A stretch of 64,000 nt of DNA from Mycobacterium sp. PSTR-4-N (lineage in GTDB: Bacteria > Actinomycetota > Actinomycetes > Mycobacteriales > Mycobacteriaceae): NCBI RefSeq assembly GCF_022348085.1, contig NZ_JAKRFN010000004.1, forward strand, positions 124,001 through 188,000, in the 5' to 3' direction. The position numbers and the translations under genes were made by a program. The notes beneath the pieces are model-generated. The model worked only from the letters and a program-made list of their open reading frames with translations. It did not search any database and was not told where the DNA came from. This document shows, one piece after another, positions 37,479-46,116 of the stretch. Within the stretch, counting starts at the first letter, position 1, and the number at the start of each line of letters is the position of its first letter.

Positions 37479-39055
37479 GGGCTCGGGAGTCGGCGCGCGT
37501 CCAGCGCGCCGAACAGGCCGTCGGCGCGGTTCCAGCCGGCGGCGAGCCGCTGCGCGTGCTCGGTGCGACCCGCGGCCAGGGCGTCGGCGATCTCGCGGGT
37601 GGCGTGGGCGTGCAGGTGCGCTCGGTAGCGCGCGTAGTCGGCCGCCGAGTCCTTGCTGACCATGAACGGCCAGTCGCTGGACACCGTCAGCAGTGTCTCC
37701 CGCAGGATCTGGTCGGCGACGAACATGCGCGGGCCCGGCGCACCGCGCGCTGCCGAATGTGCCAGCGCCTTGTCCACAGTGGTCAGTGCGGTGTCGACGA
37801 CCTCGGTGTTCAATCGCACCAGATCGGCCACCTGCTCACCCGACCACACCTGCCAATCCTTGCCCGAACCCCAAGAGCTGGGCGGCAATTCGACCGGCTG
37901 GCCGACATACCCGGCGGCCAGTGCGTCGGCCAGGGTGCCGACCTGGATGCCCGCAGCCGGCAGCGCGCGCAGCACCTGCTCGAGCCACTGCGGGCCCTCG
38001 TACCACCAGTGCCCGAACAGCTCGGTGTCGAACGCCGCGATGACGTGGGCGGGCCGCCCGATGCGCGCGCTCTCGCTGATCAGCCGCTCCCGCACTGTCG
38101 CGACGAAATCGGCGACGTGGACGTCGACGGCGGCAGCGGCGCGCTCCGGGTCGTAGGGGGCCTTCTCCTCCGAGGGCACGTTGCGTCCCGTGACCCGTGC
38201 GGGTTTGAGCCCGGTGGCGTGGTCGTAGGTGTGGAAGTCGCGATAGGCGGCGTGACCCGGGTAACCCGAGCGCGGCGACCACACGCGGTAACTCACGGTC
38301 AGGTCGCGGCCGAACGCCACGACCGGAGAATCGGCGATCGGTCGCCCCAGCGCCGTGTCCCCGTGCAGTGACGGGCCGTCGACCATGAAGTGGCCGACTC
38401 CGGCTGCGGCGTAGTCGTTTTCCATGCCGGGGGCGTAGGCGCATTCGGGCGCCCAGATGCCTGCCGGCCGGTGTGCGAAGCGTTGGTCCGCATCGGCGAG
38501 GCCCTCGCGCAGAGCGAAGTCCCGCAGCCGCGGGGTGAGCAGCGGCTGGAACGGGTGGGCCAACGGGCCGCCCAGCAGTTCGATGACGTCGCCGTCGATC
38601 AACTCACGCAGCACCGGGCTGCCGCCGTGTCGCCACAGGGTCTCGAACTCGGCGAGCTCCCGGTCCGCCTCGGCGAGCTCGCGGGACCCGAAGCGCCGCA
38701 ATGCTTCTGGCGCAGAAGCGGGGGACGGCCCGGTCGGGGTGCGCATCGTCGCGGCCTCGCGAGCCCGCAGCCGCCAGTTGGCCACCCAGTGGTGCATGCC
38801 CTGCAGGCAGTACGGATCGTCGAGCTGCGCGGCGACGACGGGGGTGACGCCGAGGGTCAGAAGGTGGCTCCGATTCTCGGCGGCCAGGGTGCGCAGCACC
38901 CGCACCAGTGGCAGATAGGCCGCCGACCACGACTGGTAGAGCCACTCTTCACCGACCGGCCAACGGCCGTGATGCGCCAGCCACGGCAGGTGGGTGTGGA
39001 GGACGAAGGTGAACAGTCCGGGCACCGGCTCGGCCGAGGGCCGCCCCGAGGTCAC
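37475..39055 (-). CDS. GH57 1,4-alpha-glucan branching enzyme (Rv3031-like)
   Basis: A 526-residue GH57 enzyme. The barrel begins with the HxH motif FVLHTHLPWLAHHG. The probable nucleophile is the Glu in GIWAPECAYAPG and the acid/base the Asp in AAFDTELFGHWWYEG. The C-terminal helical domain contains GSGKDWQVW and the closing segment DWPFMVSKDSAADYAR, as in known GH57 branching enzymes. It should introduce alpha-1,6 branches into the glucan made by the next gene product. GTG 39055 overlaps the methyltransferase stop (GTGA), indicating translational coupling. Confidence 0.9.
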   Translation of the reverse strand: MTSGRPSAEPVPGLFTFVLHTHLPWLAHHGRWPVGEEWLYQSWSAAYLPLVRVLRTLAAENRSHLLTLGVTPVVAAQLDDPYCLQGMHHWVANWRLRAREAATMRTPTGPSPASAPEALRRFGSRELAEADRELAEFETLWRHGGSPVLRELIDGDVIELLGGPLAHPFQPLLTPRLRDFALREGLADADQRFAHRPAGIWAPECAYAPGMENDYAAAGVGHFMVDGPSLHGDTALGRPIADSPVVAFGRDLTVSYRVWSPRSGYPGHAAYRDFHTYDHATGLKPARVTGRNVPSEEKAPYDPERAAAAVDVHVADFVATVRERLISESARIGRPAHVIAAFDTELFGHWWYEGPQWLEQVLRALPAAGIQVGTLADALAAGYVGQPVELPPSSWGSGKDWQVWSGEQVADLVRLNTEVVDTALTTVDKALAHSAARGAPGPRMFVADQILRETLLTVSSDWPFMVSKDSAADYARYRAHLHAHATREIADALAAGRTEHAQRLAAGWNRADGLFGALDARRLPSP

Positions 39056-39858
39056 GGCCGTACCGCGATCGCGACCAGATCGAGGCTCTCATCGATGTCT
39101 CGATCGGTGTCGCGGTCGATGTCGAAGTCCTCGATCGTGATCGAGGCGATGTCGGCGAGCAGGTCTGCCGGCCACGGCGCATCGGACAGTGCCCGAGTGA
39201 TCTGCGCATCGATGATCGACCCGCCGTGGCGTGCGTCCAGTTCGCGCAGCCGAGCACCGTGGTGCACGCCGTAGAGACCGTCCACCCGCAGACCCGCGCC
39301 GGTGAGCAGTTCCGTCAGCTCCGTGGCGTCGAGCTCGCGCGTGTGGAACGGATTGACCGGAGTGTCGCGGCCGGGGGAGAAGGTGATCCTGTTCGGCGTC
39401 GACATCAGCAGCAGGCCGCCCGGCCGGAGCACCCGGCGGCATTCGGCGACGAACTGACCCTGGTCCCACAAATGTTCGATCACCTGGAAGTTGACCACGA
39501 TGTCGACGGACTCGTCGGGCAGTGGCAGCTCGGCCAGGTTGCCGTGGCGCATGTCGACGCGGGGGTAGCGGGCCCGCACGTGGGAGACGGCGTACTCGTC
39601 GTAATCCAGGCCGATGACCCGGCGCGCGACGCCGGCGATCAGATCGGCACCGTAACCTTCGCCACACCCGGCCTCCAGCACCTCGGCATCGGCGAAGCGG
39701 TCGGCCAGCCTGTCGACCAGATCGCGGTAGACGATCTCATGACGGCGGAACCAGTAGTTCTCCTCGGCAACGTCGGGCACGGTTCGCTCGCCGGTCAGCG
39801 CCATGGGCGCGTCGGCCGGCGGCTCACCCACCTCGGAGGTGGTCACATGTGTGCTCAT
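39052..39858 (-). CDS. SAM-dependent methyltransferase of the glucan cluster (Rv3030-like)
   Basis: A 268-residue class I methyltransferase. The core motifs are VLEAGCGEGYGADLI (SAM loop, about 66-80), IGLDYDEYAVSHVRARY, and VNFQVIEHLWDQGQFVAECRRVLRPGG. The C-terminal stretch FHTRELDATELTELL is typical for methyltransferases acting on sugars or O-antigen-like substrates. In mycobacteria this gene neighbours the methylglucose lipopolysaccharide glucan genes. ATG 39858 is chosen because TAGCCT lies eight bases upstream (leaderless); the frame stays open to 39930. First gene of a three-gene coupled operon. Confidence 0.88.
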   Translation of the reverse strand: MSTHVTTSEVGEPPADAPMALTGERTVPDVAEENYWFRRHEIVYRDLVDRLADRFADAEVLEAGCGEGYGADLIAGVARRVIGLDYDEYAVSHVRARYPRVDMRHGNLAELPLPDESVDIVVNFQVIEHLWDQGQFVAECRRVLRPGGLLLMSTPNRITFSPGRDTPVNPFHTRELDATELTELLTGAGLRVDGLYGVHHGARLRELDARHGGSIIDAQITRALSDAPWPADLLADIASITIEDFDIDRDTDRDIDESLDLVAIAVRP

Positions 39859-39866
39859 CGGAAGGC

Positions 39867-39872
39867 AGGCTA
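39867..39872 (-). promoter_or_regulatory. -10 box of the Rv3030-like operon (leaderless)
   Basis: TAGCCT on the minus strand eight bases before ATG 39858. Confidence 0.5.
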
Positions 39873-39966
39873 ACCCGTAACCGGGCGATGACGAATAGTT
39901 CGTCGCACCCGGGCGGGCGAGATCGCACACTTCGACCAGCTATGGTGTTTTTGCGAACCGCCTTAA

Positions 39967-39982
39967 GTTACCCGCTGGTAAC
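39967..39982. promoter_or_regulatory. perfect palindrome GTTACC-N4-GGTAAC upstream of fixA
   Basis: GTTACC (39967-39972), CGCT, GGTAAC (39977-39982). The right arm overlaps TAACAT at 39979-39984, a -10-like hexamer that would start the fixA transcript near 39991. A palindrome over the promoter suggests a repressor site, for example of a TetR-type fatty-acid regulator; the protein is unknown. Confidence 0.6.
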
Positions 39983-40013
39983 ATGGGGGTGAGAGCTCCA
40001 AACGTGATAAGGC

Positions 40014-40030
40014 GGGCCGGTCACCGGCCC
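40014..40030 (+). repeat. hairpin in the fixA leader
   Basis: GGGCCGG, loop TCA, CCGGCCC: a 7-bp perfect stem in the predicted 5' leader, ending about 20 bases before the fixA start. It may affect leader stability or ribosome access. There is no following T-tract. Confidence 0.4.
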
Positions 40031-40049
40031 CTTCGAGAAGGACGAACTC

Positions 40050-40841
40050 ATGACGAACATCGTGGTTCTGATCAAGCAGGTCCCCGACACCTGGTCCGAG
40101 CGCAAGCTGTCCGAGGGTGACTGGACCCTCGACCGCGAAGCCGCCGACGCCGTGCTCGACGAGATCAACGAGCGCGCCGTCGAGGAGGCGCTGTTGATCA
40201 AGGAACGCGAAGGTGGCGACAGCACGGTGACGGTGCTCACCGCCGGCCCCGAGCGCGCCACCGAGGCGATCCGCAAGGCACTGTCCATGGGCGCCGACAA
40301 GGCGGTGCACCTCGTCGACGAGGGCCTGCACGGTTCGGACATGGTGCAGACCGGGTGGGCGCTGGCCCGCGCGCTGGGCACCATCGAGGGCACCGAGCTG
40401 GTCATCGCGGGTAACGAGGCCACCGACGGAACCGGCGGCGCCGTGCCGGCGATCATCGCCGAGTACCTCGGTCTGCCGCAGCTGACGCACGTGCGCAAGC
40501 TCACCGTCGAAGGCGGCAAGGTCACCGGTGAGCGCGAGACCGATGACGGCGTGTTCACCCTCGAGGCGACCCTGCCCGCCGTGGTCAGCGTCAACGAGAA
40601 GATCAACGAGCCCCGCTTCCCGTCCTTCAAGGGCATCATGGCCGCCAAGAAGAAGGAAGTGACGAAGCTGACACTCGCCGAGATCGGCGTCGAGTCCGAT
40701 GAGGTCGGGGTCGCCAACGCCGGGTCGAAGGTGCGCTCGTCGACGCCGAAGCCGCCCAAGACCGCGGGCGAGAAGGTCACCGACGAAGGCGAAGGCGGCA
40801 CCAAGATCGCCGAGTACCTGGTCGCTCAAAAGATCGTCTAA
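40050..40841 (+). CDS. fixA: electron transfer flavoprotein beta subunit
   Basis: A 263-residue ETF beta subunit that, with the alpha subunit, takes electrons from acyl-CoA dehydrogenases. Features are IVVLIKQVPDTWSE at the N-terminus, GPERATEAIRKALSMGADKAVHL, the AMP-region VIAGNEATDGTGGAVPAIIAEYLGLPQLTHV and the PAVVSVNEKINEPRFPSFKGIMAAKKK segment. ATG 40050 follows AGAAGGA. The upstream palindrome may couple expression to fatty-acid catabolism. It matches Rv3029c. Confidence 0.95.
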   Translation: MTNIVVLIKQVPDTWSERKLSEGDWTLDREAADAVLDEINERAVEEALLIKEREGGDSTVTVLTAGPERATEAIRKALSMGADKAVHLVDEGLHGSDMVQTGWALARALGTIEGTELVIAGNEATDGTGGAVPAIIAEYLGLPQLTHVRKLTVEGGKVTGERETDDGVFTLEATLPAVVSVNEKINEPRFPSFKGIMAAKKKEVTKLTLAEIGVESDEVGVANAGSKVRSSTPKPPKTAGEKVTDEGEGGTKIAEYLVAQKIV

Positions 40842-40910
40842 GCAGATCGTCTAGTAGACCCCGAACACTTCCCCCTTCCATCACCGAAAGACTCAGAGGC
40901 AACGAATCTC

Positions 40911-41867
40911 ATGGCTGAAGTACTGGTGCTCGTCGAGCACGCTGAAGGTGCGCTGAAGAAGGTCACCTCCGAACTGATCACCGCCGCCCGCACCCTGGGC
41001 GAGCCCTCCGCGGTCGTGGTGGGCAAGCCCGGCACCGCCGACGGGCTCGTCGACGGGCTCAAAGCGGCCGGTGCCGCGAAGATCTACGTCGCCGAATCGG
41101 ACGACGCCGAGAACTACCTGATCACCCCGTACGTCGACGTGCTCGCCTCGCTGGCCGAGTCCGCATCGCCGGCTGCGGTCATCCTCGCCTCCAGCGCGGA
41201 CGGCAAGGAGATCGCCGGGCGCCTGGCCGCGCGCATCGGCGCGGGCATCCTCAACGATGTCGTGGAGGTGCGTGAGGGCGGCGTCGGTATCCACTCGATC
41301 TTCGGCGGCGCATACACCGTGGAGGCCGAGGCCGTCGGCGACACCCCGGTGATCACCGTTCGTCCGGGCTCGATCGAGGCCGCGCCGTCCGACGGCGCCG
41401 GTGAGGTCGTCAGCGTCGAGGTCCCCGCACCCGCGGAGAACGCAACCAAGATCACCAAGCGCGAGCCCGCTGTCGCGGGTGACCGCCCGGAGCTCACCGA
41501 GGCGACCGTCGTCGTCTCCGGCGGCCGTGGTGTCGGCAGCGCGGAGAACTTCAACGTCGTCGAAGAGCTCGCCGACTCGCTCGGCGGTGCCGTCGGTGCC
41601 TCCCGTGCGGCGGTCGACAGCGGCTACTACCCGGGCCAGTTCCAGGTGGGCCAGACCGGCAAGACCGTGTCGCCGCAGCTCTACATCGCGCTCGGTATCT
41701 CCGGAGCCATCCAGCACCGCGCCGGCATGCAGACGTCGAAGACGATCGTCGCGGTGAACAAGGACGAAGAGGCGCCGATCTTCGAGATCGCCGATCTCGG
41801 CATCGTCGGTGACCTGTTCAAGGTCACCCCGCAGCTGACCGAGGCCATCAAGGCCCGCAAGGGCTGA
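40911..41867 (+). CDS. fixB: electron transfer flavoprotein alpha subunit
   Basis: A 318-residue ETF alpha subunit carrying the FAD-binding domain. N-terminal domain: [19 protein letters not shown] and [19 protein letters not shown]. The C-terminal FAD site has [57 protein letters not shown] and [23 protein letters not shown]. The gap to fixA is 69 bases without a promoter motif, so one transcript is likely. A strong hairpin follows the stop. It matches Rv3028c. Confidence 0.95.
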   Translation: MAEVLVLVEHAEGALKKVTSELITAARTLGEPSAVVVGKPGTADGLVDGLKAAGAAKIYVAESDDAENYLITPYVDVLASLAESASPAAVILASSADGKEIAGRLAARIGAGILNDVVEVREGGVGIHSIFGGAYTVEAEAVGDTPVITVRPGSIEAAPSDGAGEVVSVEVPAPAENATKITKREPAVAGDRPELTEATVVVSGGRGVGSAENFNVVEELADSLGGAVGASRAAVDSGYYPGQFQVGQTGKTVSPQLYIALGISGAIQHRAGMQTSKTIVAVNKDEEAPIFEIADLGIVGDLFKVTPQLTEAIKARKG

Positions 41868-41883
41868 TCGCCGCGAGGCACAC

Positions 41884-41917
41884 CGAACGGCCCCCGCCAT
41901 CCGGCGGGGGCCGTTCG
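41884..41917 (+). terminator. strong intrinsic hairpin after fixAB
   Basis: A 15-bp perfect stem (41884-41898 with 41903-41917) closed by a four-base loop ATCC, 17 bases after the fixB stop. There is no uridine tract, which fits the I-shaped hairpin terminators often proposed for mycobacteria. Confidence 0.8.
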
Positions 41918-42015
41918 CTGTCTCGGGGACGTGCACCCGAACCGTCACCCACCGCTCATGAACACGTCACGCATCGCTTGCCATCGCGCTGATCGCCTGA
42001 GCGACCGTGCTGACC

Positions 42016-42876
42016 ATGAGCACTGCTTCTGTACTCATCTCCACCCAGGACGCCCCCGACGACACCAATGCGCCGACCGGCCCGACGCCCCGCTATTCGC
42101 TTCTGCTGTGCCGTGACGACGACTCGATCGAGGCGGCCCAGCGGCTGCGCCACGACGTGTTCACCTCCGAGCCCGGTTTTGCGCTCGTCGACGGCGGAAA
42201 TGGCCGCTCGGACGGACTGGATGTCGACCGCTTCGACGAGTACTGCGACCACCTGCTGGTTCGGGAGGACCGCACCGGCGAGCTGGTCGGCTGCTACCGC
42301 ATGCTGCCTCCGCCGGGGGCCATCGCCGCCGGCGGCCTGTACACCGCGACCGAATTCGACGTCTCGGCCCTCGACGCGCTGCGGCCGTCGCTGGTCGAGA
42401 TGGGCCGCGCTGTCGTGCGCGACGGGCACCGCAACGGCGCTGTCGTGCTGATGATGTGGGCAGGCATCCTGGCCTACCTGGACCACAGCGGCTACGACTA
42501 CGTGACCGGCTGTGTCTCGGTGCCGGTCGCCGATCCGGCCGGCGTCGAACCCGCCGGCGCCCATCTGCGCGGCGTCCGCGACTTCGTGATGCGCCGGCAC
42601 CGCGCACCGCACGACCTGACCGTGCGCCCCTACCGACCGGTGGTCGTCGACGGCCGCACCCTCGACGACATCGCCCCGCCCGCGCGCGTGTCCGTGCCGC
42701 CGCTGATGCGCGGATACCTGCGGCTGGGCGCCCAGGTGTGCGGCGAACCGGCCCACGACCCGGACTTCGGGGTCGGGGACTTCCCCGCCTTGCTGGACAA
42801 ACGCCGTGCCGACGTGCGCTATCTCACCCGGCTGCGCTCGGCGGGCGCCGCGACGGCGACAGTGACCGCGTCGTGA
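42016..42876 (+). CDS. GNAT N-acyltransferase, hemolysin/OlsB-like (Rv3027c-like)
   Basis: A 286-residue protein of the hemolysin-like GNAT group that includes OlsB, which attaches a 3-hydroxyacyl chain to ornithine. Typical segments are AAQRLRHDVFTSEPGF, FDEYCDHLLV, GCYRMLPPP, LVEMGRAVVRDGHRNGAVVLMMWAGI and VPPLMRGYLRLGAQVCGEPAHDPDFG. ATG 42016 is used; GTG 42007 is in frame just upstream. It is coupled by a GTGA overlap to a PlsC-type acyltransferase, the usual OlsB-OlsA pairing, so ornithine-type lipid synthesis is a fair hypothesis. Confidence 0.8.
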   Translation: MSTASVLISTQDAPDDTNAPTGPTPRYSLLLCRDDDSIEAAQRLRHDVFTSEPGFALVDGGNGRSDGLDVDRFDEYCDHLLVREDRTGELVGCYRMLPPPGAIAAGGLYTATEFDVSALDALRPSLVEMGRAVVRDGHRNGAVVLMMWAGILAYLDHSGYDYVTGCVSVPVADPAGVEPAGAHLRGVRDFVMRRHRAPHDLTVRPYRPVVVDGRTLDDIAPPARVSVPPLMRGYLRLGAQVCGEPAHDPDFGVGDFPALLDKRRADVRYLTRLRSAGAATATVTAS

Positions 42877-43718
42877 GCGCCCGCCCACATGCCTGGCTGC
42901 CCGCCGCGTCGTGCGGCCCGACCTGTATCTCCGCGGGCGGCGCCACGGCGAGTCGACGCGCTGCCGTCGTCTTCCGTGTTGCGCTCCGCGCCACGCTGAC
43001 GGTGGTCCTGCTGCCGACACTGCCGCTGCTCGCGGTGCCGCTGCCCGGCCGCGCGCACCTGCAGCGCCGCTACTGCCGCGTCGTGCTGCGCTGCCTGGGC
43101 ATCCGGATCACTGTGTCCGGCGGACCGATTCGCAACGTACCCGGGGTGCTCGTCGTCAGCGGGCACGTGTCCTGGGTCGACGTCTTCGCGATCGGCGCCG
43201 TCATGCCGGGCGCCTTCGTCGCCAAGGCGGAGATGATCGGCTGGCCCGGACTCGGCGCACTCGCCCGGTTGATGAAGGTGATCCCCATCGAACGGGACAA
43301 CCTGCGCCGACTGCCCGAGGTGGTGAACGCGGTCGCCGAGCGGCTGCGCGCGGGCCGCACCGTGGTGGCGTTCCCCGAGGGCACGACGTGGTGTGGCCTG
43401 GCCTATGGGCCATTCCGGCCGGCGATGTTCCAGGCCGCGATCGACGCGGGCCGGCCGGTGCAACCGTTGCGGCTGAGCTATCACCATCGCGACGGCCGCG
43501 CGTCGACGGCGGCGGCCTACATCGGTGACGACAGCCTGCTCACCTCGATCCGCAGGCTCGTCACGGCGCAGCGCACCGTCGTGCACGTCCGCGTCGAATC
43601 GTTGCAGCTGCCGGGTGTCGATCGCCGCGACCTGGCAGCCCGGTGCGAGGCCGCGGTGCGGGGGACGAACGCCTCTGCGATCGGCGTCCGCGGAGAGGGT
43701 CACGCCCTGGCGGCCTGA
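42873..43718 (+). CDS. PlsC-type 1-acyl-glycerol-phosphate/lyso-lipid acyltransferase (Rv3026c-like)
   Basis: A 281-residue membrane-associated acyltransferase. A hydrophobic N-terminal segment ([20 protein letters not shown]) precedes the HX4D catalytic motif [10 protein letters not shown]. Later motifs are the [10 protein letters not shown] block and FPEGTTW, which completes the PlsC signature. The second acyl transfer in phosphatidic acid or ornithine lipid synthesis is the expected reaction; pairing with the OlsB-like gene favours the latter or a related lipid. GTG 42873 overlaps the previous stop. Confidence 0.88.
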   Translation: MSARPHAWLPAASCGPTCISAGGATASRRAAVVFRVALRATLTVVLLPTLPLLAVPLPGRAHLQRRYCRVVLRCLGIRITVSGGPIRNVPGVLVVSGHVSWVDVFAIGAVMPGAFVAKAEMIGWPGLGALARLMKVIPIERDNLRRLPEVVNAVAERLRAGRTVVAFPEGTTWCGLAYGPFRPAMFQAAIDAGRPVQPLRLSYHHRDGRASTAAAYIGDDSLLTSIRRLVTAQRTVVHVRVESLQLPGVDRRDLAARCEAAVRGTNASAIGVRGEGHALAA

Positions 43719-43751
43719 CCTCTCGAATACGGCCGAGGGCACCGTCGCGGC

Positions 43752-43757
43752 TATTGT
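43752..43757 (+). promoter_or_regulatory. -10 box of iscS (leaderless)
   Basis: TATTGT, eight bases before GTG 43766. Confidence 0.5.
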
Positions 43758-43765
43758 GGAGCGTT

Positions 43766-44959
43766 GTGATTGCGTCCGCGGTGTATCTCGACCACGCTGC
43801 CACCACCCCGATGCGCCCGGCCGCCATCGAGGCGATGAGCTCTGCGCTGACCTCGGTCGGGAACGCGTCCTCGCTGCACGGATCGGGCCGCCTGGCGCGG
43901 CGCCGGCTGGAGGAGTCTCGGGAGACGCTGGCCGGCCTGCTGGGTGCGCGCCCCTCGGAGGTGATCTTCACCGCCGGCGGTACCGAGAGCGACAACCTCG
44001 CCGTCAAAGGCATCTACTGGGCCCGCCGCGACGCCGACCCCGCCCGCCGCCGGATCGTCACGACCCCGATCGAACACCACGCGGTGCTCGATGCCGTGGA
44101 ATGGTTGGTCGACCACGAAGGGGCAGAGGTGACCTGGGTGCCGGTCGATCGGCACGGAGTGGTCTCGGCGGAGGCGTTGCGCGCCGCGATCGGCGATCCC
44201 GCCGACGTCGCCCTGGTGTCGGTGATGTGGGCCAACAACGAAGTCGGCACCATCATGCCGATCGCCGAACTGGCCGCCGTGTGCGCGGCCGCCGCTGTCC
44301 CGATGCACAGTGACGCGGTGCAGGCCGTCGGTCAGATCCCCGTCGACTTCGCCGCATCCGGTCTGTCGGCGATGAGCCTCACCGCCCACAAGTTCGGCGG
44401 CCCCACCGGTGTGGGTGCGCTTCTGCTGCGGCGGGACACCGCCTGCGTTTCTCAGTTGCACGGCGGTGGCCAGGAACGCGACGTGCGATCCGGCACCCAG
44501 GACGTCGCCGGGGTGGCCGGTATGGCGGCCGCTGCCCGCGACGCCGTCGAGACGATGGACGCCACGGCCGCCCGGGTGCGTGCCCTGCGGGACCGGATGA
44601 TCGACCGCGTACTCGCGACCATCGACGACGTCGACCTCAACGGCCCGGCGGGTGCCGGCCGGTTGCCCGGGAACACCCACTTCACATTCCGCGGGTGTGA
44701 GGGTGACTCACTGCTGATGCTGTTGGACGCCAAGGGGATCGAGTGCTCCACCGGGTCGGCGTGCACAGCCGGGGTGGCGCAACCCTCGCATGTGCTGACC
44801 GCGATGGGGGCCGATCCCGCCAGCGCACGCGGTTCGCTGCGGTTCTCCCTGGGGCACACCAGCACCGACGACGACATCGATGCGGTGCTGGCCGTGCTCC
44901 CGGCCGCTGTGGAGCGCGCGCGCCAGGCGGCCCTGGCGAGTGCGGCGGGACGGGCGTAG
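43766..44959 (+). CDS. iscS: cysteine desulfurase IscS
   Basis: A 397-residue class V aminotransferase-fold enzyme that takes sulfur from cysteine for Fe-S clusters and tRNA thiolation. Features: [16 protein letters not shown] at the N-terminus, [15 protein letters not shown], the PLP lysine in [16 protein letters not shown], and the persulfide cysteine loop [21 protein letters not shown] 43766 has a TATTGT -10 box eight bases upstream. The tRNA 2-thiouridylase gene follows two bases after the stop, so sulfur is probably relayed directly to MnmA. Confidence 0.95.
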   Translation: MIASAVYLDHAATTPMRPAAIEAMSSALTSVGNASSLHGSGRLARRRLEESRETLAGLLGARPSEVIFTAGGTESDNLAVKGIYWARRDADPARRRIVTTPIEHHAVLDAVEWLVDHEGAEVTWVPVDRHGVVSAEALRAAIGDPADVALVSVMWANNEVGTIMPIAELAAVCAAAAVPMHSDAVQAVGQIPVDFAASGLSAMSLTAHKFGGPTGVGALLLRRDTACVSQLHGGGQERDVRSGTQDVAGVAGMAAAARDAVETMDATAARVRALRDRMIDRVLATIDDVDLNGPAGAGRLPGNTHFTFRGCEGDSLLMLLDAKGIECSTGSACTAGVAQPSHVLTAMGADPASARGSLRFSLGHTSTDDDIDAVLAVLPAAVERARQAALASAAGRA

Positions 44960-44961
44960 CC

Positions 44962-46035
44962 ATGCGGGTTCTGGTCGCGATGAGCGGTGGCGTCGACTCC
45001 TCGGTGGCGGCGGCGCGGATGGTCGACGCCGGACACGACGTGACGGGCGTGCACCTGGCGCTCTCGTCCGCGCCCGGCACACTGCGCACCGGCTCGCGCG
45101 GATGTTGTTCGAAGGAAGACGCCGGTGACGCCCGCCGGGTCGCGGACGTGCTCGACATCCCGTTCTATGTCTGGGATTTCGCCGACCGCTTCAAAGAAGA
45201 CGTCATCGACGACTTCGTCGAGTCCTATGCGCGGGGCGAGACGCCCAACCCGTGCGTACGCTGCAACGAGCGAATCAAGTTCTCCGCGTTGGCTTCTCGC
45301 GCTCTGGCATTGGGTTTCGACGCGCTGGCCACCGGCCACTATGCGCGGCTGTCCGACGGTCGGCTGCGCCGGGCGGTCGATCACGACAAGGACCAGTCCT
45401 ACGTGCTGGCGGTGCTGACCGCCGAGCAGCTGCGGCACGCGGTGTTCCCGATCGGGGACACCCCCAAGGCGCAGATCCGCGAGGAGGCCGCGCGCCGGGG
45501 ACTGTCGGTCGCCGACAAGGCCGACAGCCACGACATCTGCTTCATCCCGTCCGGAGACACGCGGGCATTCCTGGGCGCTCGAATCGGCGTGCGCCGGGGC
45601 GCGGTGGTCGACACCACCGGTGCTGTGCTGGCCGAACACGACGGTGTGCACGGCTTCACGATCGGTCAGCGCAAGGGCCTCGGCATCCCCGGTCCCGGTC
45701 CGGACGGCCGACCGCGTTACGTGACGGGTATCGACGCGGACACCGGCACCGTCTACGTCGGTGACGTCGCCGACCTCGAGGTGCACTCGCTGCTCGGTGA
45801 GCGGCCGGTGTTCACCTCGGGAGCCGCCCCCGACGGTCCGGTGGAGTGCACCGTGCAGGTGCGCGCCCACGGCGGCACGGCCGACGCCGTGGCTCACGTC
45901 CGTGACGGCGCCGTCGTCGTGGCGCTGCGCAGCCCGCTGCGTGGGGTGGCGCCGGGACAAACGCTGGTGCTCTATCGGCCGGACCCCGAGGGGGACGAGG
46001 TGCTGGGTAGCGCCACGATCGCCGAGGCGCGCTGA
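44962..46035 (+). CDS. mnmA: tRNA 2-thiouridylase MnmA
   Basis: A 357-residue enzyme that thiolates uridine 34 of Lys/Glu/Gln tRNAs using ATP and sulfur from IscS. The PP-loop is [13 protein letters not shown] (about 6-18). The two catalytic cysteines are in [12 protein letters not shown] and [11 protein letters not shown]. The central [12 protein letters not shown] and the C-terminal beta domain complete the family. Starts at ATG 44962, two bases after iscS, in one transcription unit. It matches Rv3024c after Rv3025c. Confidence 0.95.
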   Translation: MRVLVAMSGGVDSSVAAARMVDAGHDVTGVHLALSSAPGTLRTGSRGCCSKEDAGDARRVADVLDIPFYVWDFADRFKEDVIDDFVESYARGETPNPCVRCNERIKFSALASRALALGFDALATGHYARLSDGRLRRAVDHDKDQSYVLAVLTAEQLRHAVFPIGDTPKAQIREEAARRGLSVADKADSHDICFIPSGDTRAFLGARIGVRRGAVVDTTGAVLAEHDGVHGFTIGQRKGLGIPGPGPDGRPRYVTGIDADTGTVYVGDVADLEVHSLLGERPVFTSGAAPDGPVECTVQVRAHGGTADAVAHVRDGAVVVALRSPLRGVAPGQTLVLYRPDPEGDEVLGSATIAEAR

Positions 46036-46116
46036 CCGACCGCTGCCAGTGCATCGCGACGTGTACTGCAGCTGACACCGATTGACAGGTGTGCGCCGTG
46101 GCGTGAGGGTGTCGAC

